From: Qipengyuania marincola
GTDB lineage: Bacteria > Pseudomonadota > Alphaproteobacteria > Sphingomonadales > Sphingomonadaceae
Reading direction: 5' to 3'
NCBI RefSeq assembly: GCF_029688625.1
Contig: NZ_JARULC010000002.1
Span: 806,001 to 870,000, forward strand
Length of the DNA: 64,000 bases
A program made the position numbers and the translations under genes. Positions within the stretch are counted from its first letter, which is position 1. The number at the start of each line of letters is the position of its first letter. The notes beneath the pieces are model-generated. The model saw nothing but the letters and a program-made list of their open reading frames with translations, did not search any database and was not told where the DNA came from. Below are positions 62,770-64,000 of this stretch, in pieces.

Positions 62770-64000
62770 AATTGCTTTGCTTGTGTTCTCAGCGCCACTG
62801 TTACTGATCGGTTGCGCGACTTCCGCCCCTTCGCGCGAACCGGCAAATATGCCTTTGCCTCCTGCGCCACCTCCACCCGGACAGGAGGCACTCGCACCCA
62901 TGACCGATGCGGTGAAGGCGCTTTATGGCGAATGGCGGCCGGTGTCCGGCCCGGGTGTCTCGCCGAAAGACCGGCTCACCATCTGGAGCCCGATGTTCTC
63001 CTTTGGCAGCGGCTGCGAACTGACACAGGGCCAGCTGCGCGACCTGGGCGACGGGCGATACGCGCTGGACGATTACACACTCCTTGCGGAGCGTTGCCAT
63101 CCGCAGGCGCGGCTCGCCCCTTTCGATGCAGGCGAAGTGCGCATCGTGGCGGTCGATGACGACACCATCCGGATCGAACGCGGCGGCGAGACATGGGTGT
63201 TCGCCAAGGTCGACGTGGCTGCGACTATGCCGCGCGACGATTTCGTGCGCGGGGAATGGTTGCTCGCGGACAGGCGCGGCAGGCCCTATCGCGGTGAGGA
63301 GCTAACCCACGTCACCTTTGGGCCAGAATACAAAGTCGATGCTGAAAACTGCGACTTTGCGTCTAATGGATGGCTCACCGATCGCGACGGGGAGGTCCGC
63401 ACGGGTGGCTCATACCATCGGATAAGCGAGCCCTGCCGTGTCCGGACGCTGGGCGACGAGTTGGCGAAGCTCGGTTCGGAAGCCACCTACCGCGCCGACC
63501 CGGTCGAGACCCGCACGACGGTGAGGATCGGCAGAGAGCGGGCGACGCTCGTGCCTGCCGCGCGCTACCCGGAACTTGGCGTCGATGCCGAGGCCATCGC
63601 ACCGCATCCATGGGCTGCGAAGCTGGCCGAAGCAGCAGCGCGCATGGCGCCGGAACTGCGCGATGGCATCGCCCTGCGGGCCATCGGGACCGGCGGAGAG
63701 GGGCAGCCGGGTGTCGAACAATCCGCAGATGCCCGCGCCCTCGCTTTCGCAGGGCTTTCTTCCTGGCAATATGCACAGGCGCAATCCGCCGGGGTGGTTC
63801 CCGCGGCAGGTGGCACTTCGCAGACCCTCGCCGAAAACTTCGCCATCGCACCCATCGTCGTGCGCGCGGTGCTCGAAGGAATTCGTCCGGTCGATCGCGG
63901 CGACGGATTGTCGCTCGATTATCTCTATCGCGTGCGGGAAGGCTGGCGCGGCGGAAGGCAGACGGGTGACCTGCTGCTCGTGCGCATGCCCGCGCTGGAC
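62759..64000 (+). CDS. Lipoprotein with two META/lipocalin-like repeats and NTR-like end (3' end outside window)
   Basis: 414 codons with no stop to the window edge. Lipobox LIGC, Cys 19, then a Pro-rich linker (PLPPAPPPPGQ). Two similar repeats follow: LYGEWRPVSGPGV to SGCELTQGQ with LLAERCHP, and VRGEWLLADRRGRPY to AENCDFASNGW with ISEPCR, each a GEW..C..C unit like META/HslJ-type lipocalins. The last ~60 residues (IAPIVVRAVLEGIRPVDRGD, LDYLYRVREGWRGGRQTGD) resemble the NTR-like module in the gene at 58473. Start ATG 62759 fits the signal. Confidence 0.65.
   Translation, partial: MRYKIALLVFSAPLLLIGCATSAPSREPANMPLPPAPPPPGQEALAPMTDAVKALYGEWRPVSGPGVSPKDRLTIWSPMFSFGSGCELTQGQLRDLGDGRYALDDYTLLAERCHPQARLAPFDAGEVRIVAVDDDTIRIERGGETWVFAKVDVAATMPRDDFVRGEWLLADRRGRPYRGEELTHVTFGPEYKVDAENCDFASNGWLTDRDGEVRTGGSYHRISEPCRVRTLGDELAKLGSEATYRADPVETRTTVRIGRERATLVPAARYPELGVDAEAIAPHPWAAKLAEAAARMAPELRDGIALRAIGTGGEGQPGVEQSADARALAFAGLSSWQYAQAQSAGVVPAAGGTSQTLAENFAIAPIVVRAVLEGIRPVDRGDGLSLDYLYRVREGWRGGRQTGDLLLVRMPALD

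Noticed and set aside
1-64000. CRISPR arrays, insertion sequences, rRNA
   Set aside because: No regularly spaced repeats, no transposase gene with terminal repeats and no rRNA stretches were seen by eye; a repeat-finding program would be needed to exclude short elements.

Overview
The window is 64 kb of GC-rich bacterial DNA. Codon use, the NDUFA9-type epimerase, the CopA/CopB copper system, the TonB receptor and the MBL-rhodanese and FTR1-cytochrome proteins point to an alphaproteobacterium, probably Sphingomonadales (Erythrobacteraceae or Sphingomonadaceae). This placement is inference from protein style. The window reads as an accessory region next to a tRNA gene, dominated by metal resistance, and ending in an unusual cluster of secreted proteins.

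Layout. 1-0.8 kb: core gene (NDUFA9-like), cut by the window edge. 1.0-2.8 kb: tRNA-Leu(CAG), a P4-type integrase that has lost its catalytic half, an AlpA-like regulator and a hypothetical gene: the eroded end of an integrative element. 3.0-14.9 kb: a copper block. It holds copA-copB with four accessory genes (minus strand), a sigma factor/sensor/anti-sigma trio resembling CnrH/CnrX/CnrY (minus strand), a methyltransferase-DUF411 pair and a DUF5676-like gene, then permease, ion channel, DUF305 and lipoprotein genes (plus strand). Five promoters in this block share the pattern (T)TGAGGGR-N15-CGTA, or a close variant, which I read as the regulon of the sigma factor. 15.0-28.4 kb: MBL-rhodanese gene, cusCBA/F-type efflux system, a second multicopper oxidase and a Cu+ P-type ATPase. 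28.4-31.6 kb: a cytochrome c-FTR1 iron permease behind a Fur-like site, then a MerR/cation-efflux pair facing each other across a textbook MerR operator. 31.7-34.8 kb: acetolactate synthase and aldehyde dehydrogenase, overlapping. 34.8-43.6 kb: czcICBA-type operon with CDF transporters, one of them a fragment, and dmeF. 43.9-46.1 kb: a PAS-protein fragment joined to a beheaded TonB receptor. 46.2-48.6 kb: a small mer-like locus (merR, merT, GDCCVxC protein, FAD-disulfide reductase). 48.8-52.5 kb: arsenic operon arsR, two arsenate reductases of different families, arsB, ynfA, arsH.

52.7-64 kb: a DUF2939-like gene, then at least nine overlapping plus-strand genes for lipoproteins and other exported proteins. 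Several are paralogues sharing a DGC-type domain, and a lipoprotein serpin lies in the middle. One member carries a frameshift just after its signal peptide. I know of no described system with this composition. It and the sigma-factor regulon are the two most interesting parts of the window.

Together the metal genes cover periplasmic oxidation and sequestration of copper (CopA, CopB, second oxidase, CusF), export from the cytoplasm (P-type ATPase, CDFs, ArsB), trans-envelope export (Cus, Czc) and sensing (ECF trio, two MerR, ArsR). Three fusion scars (1.8, 35.3 and 44.3 kb) show the region has been rearranged by deletion. No insertion sequence, CRISPR array or rRNA was seen.
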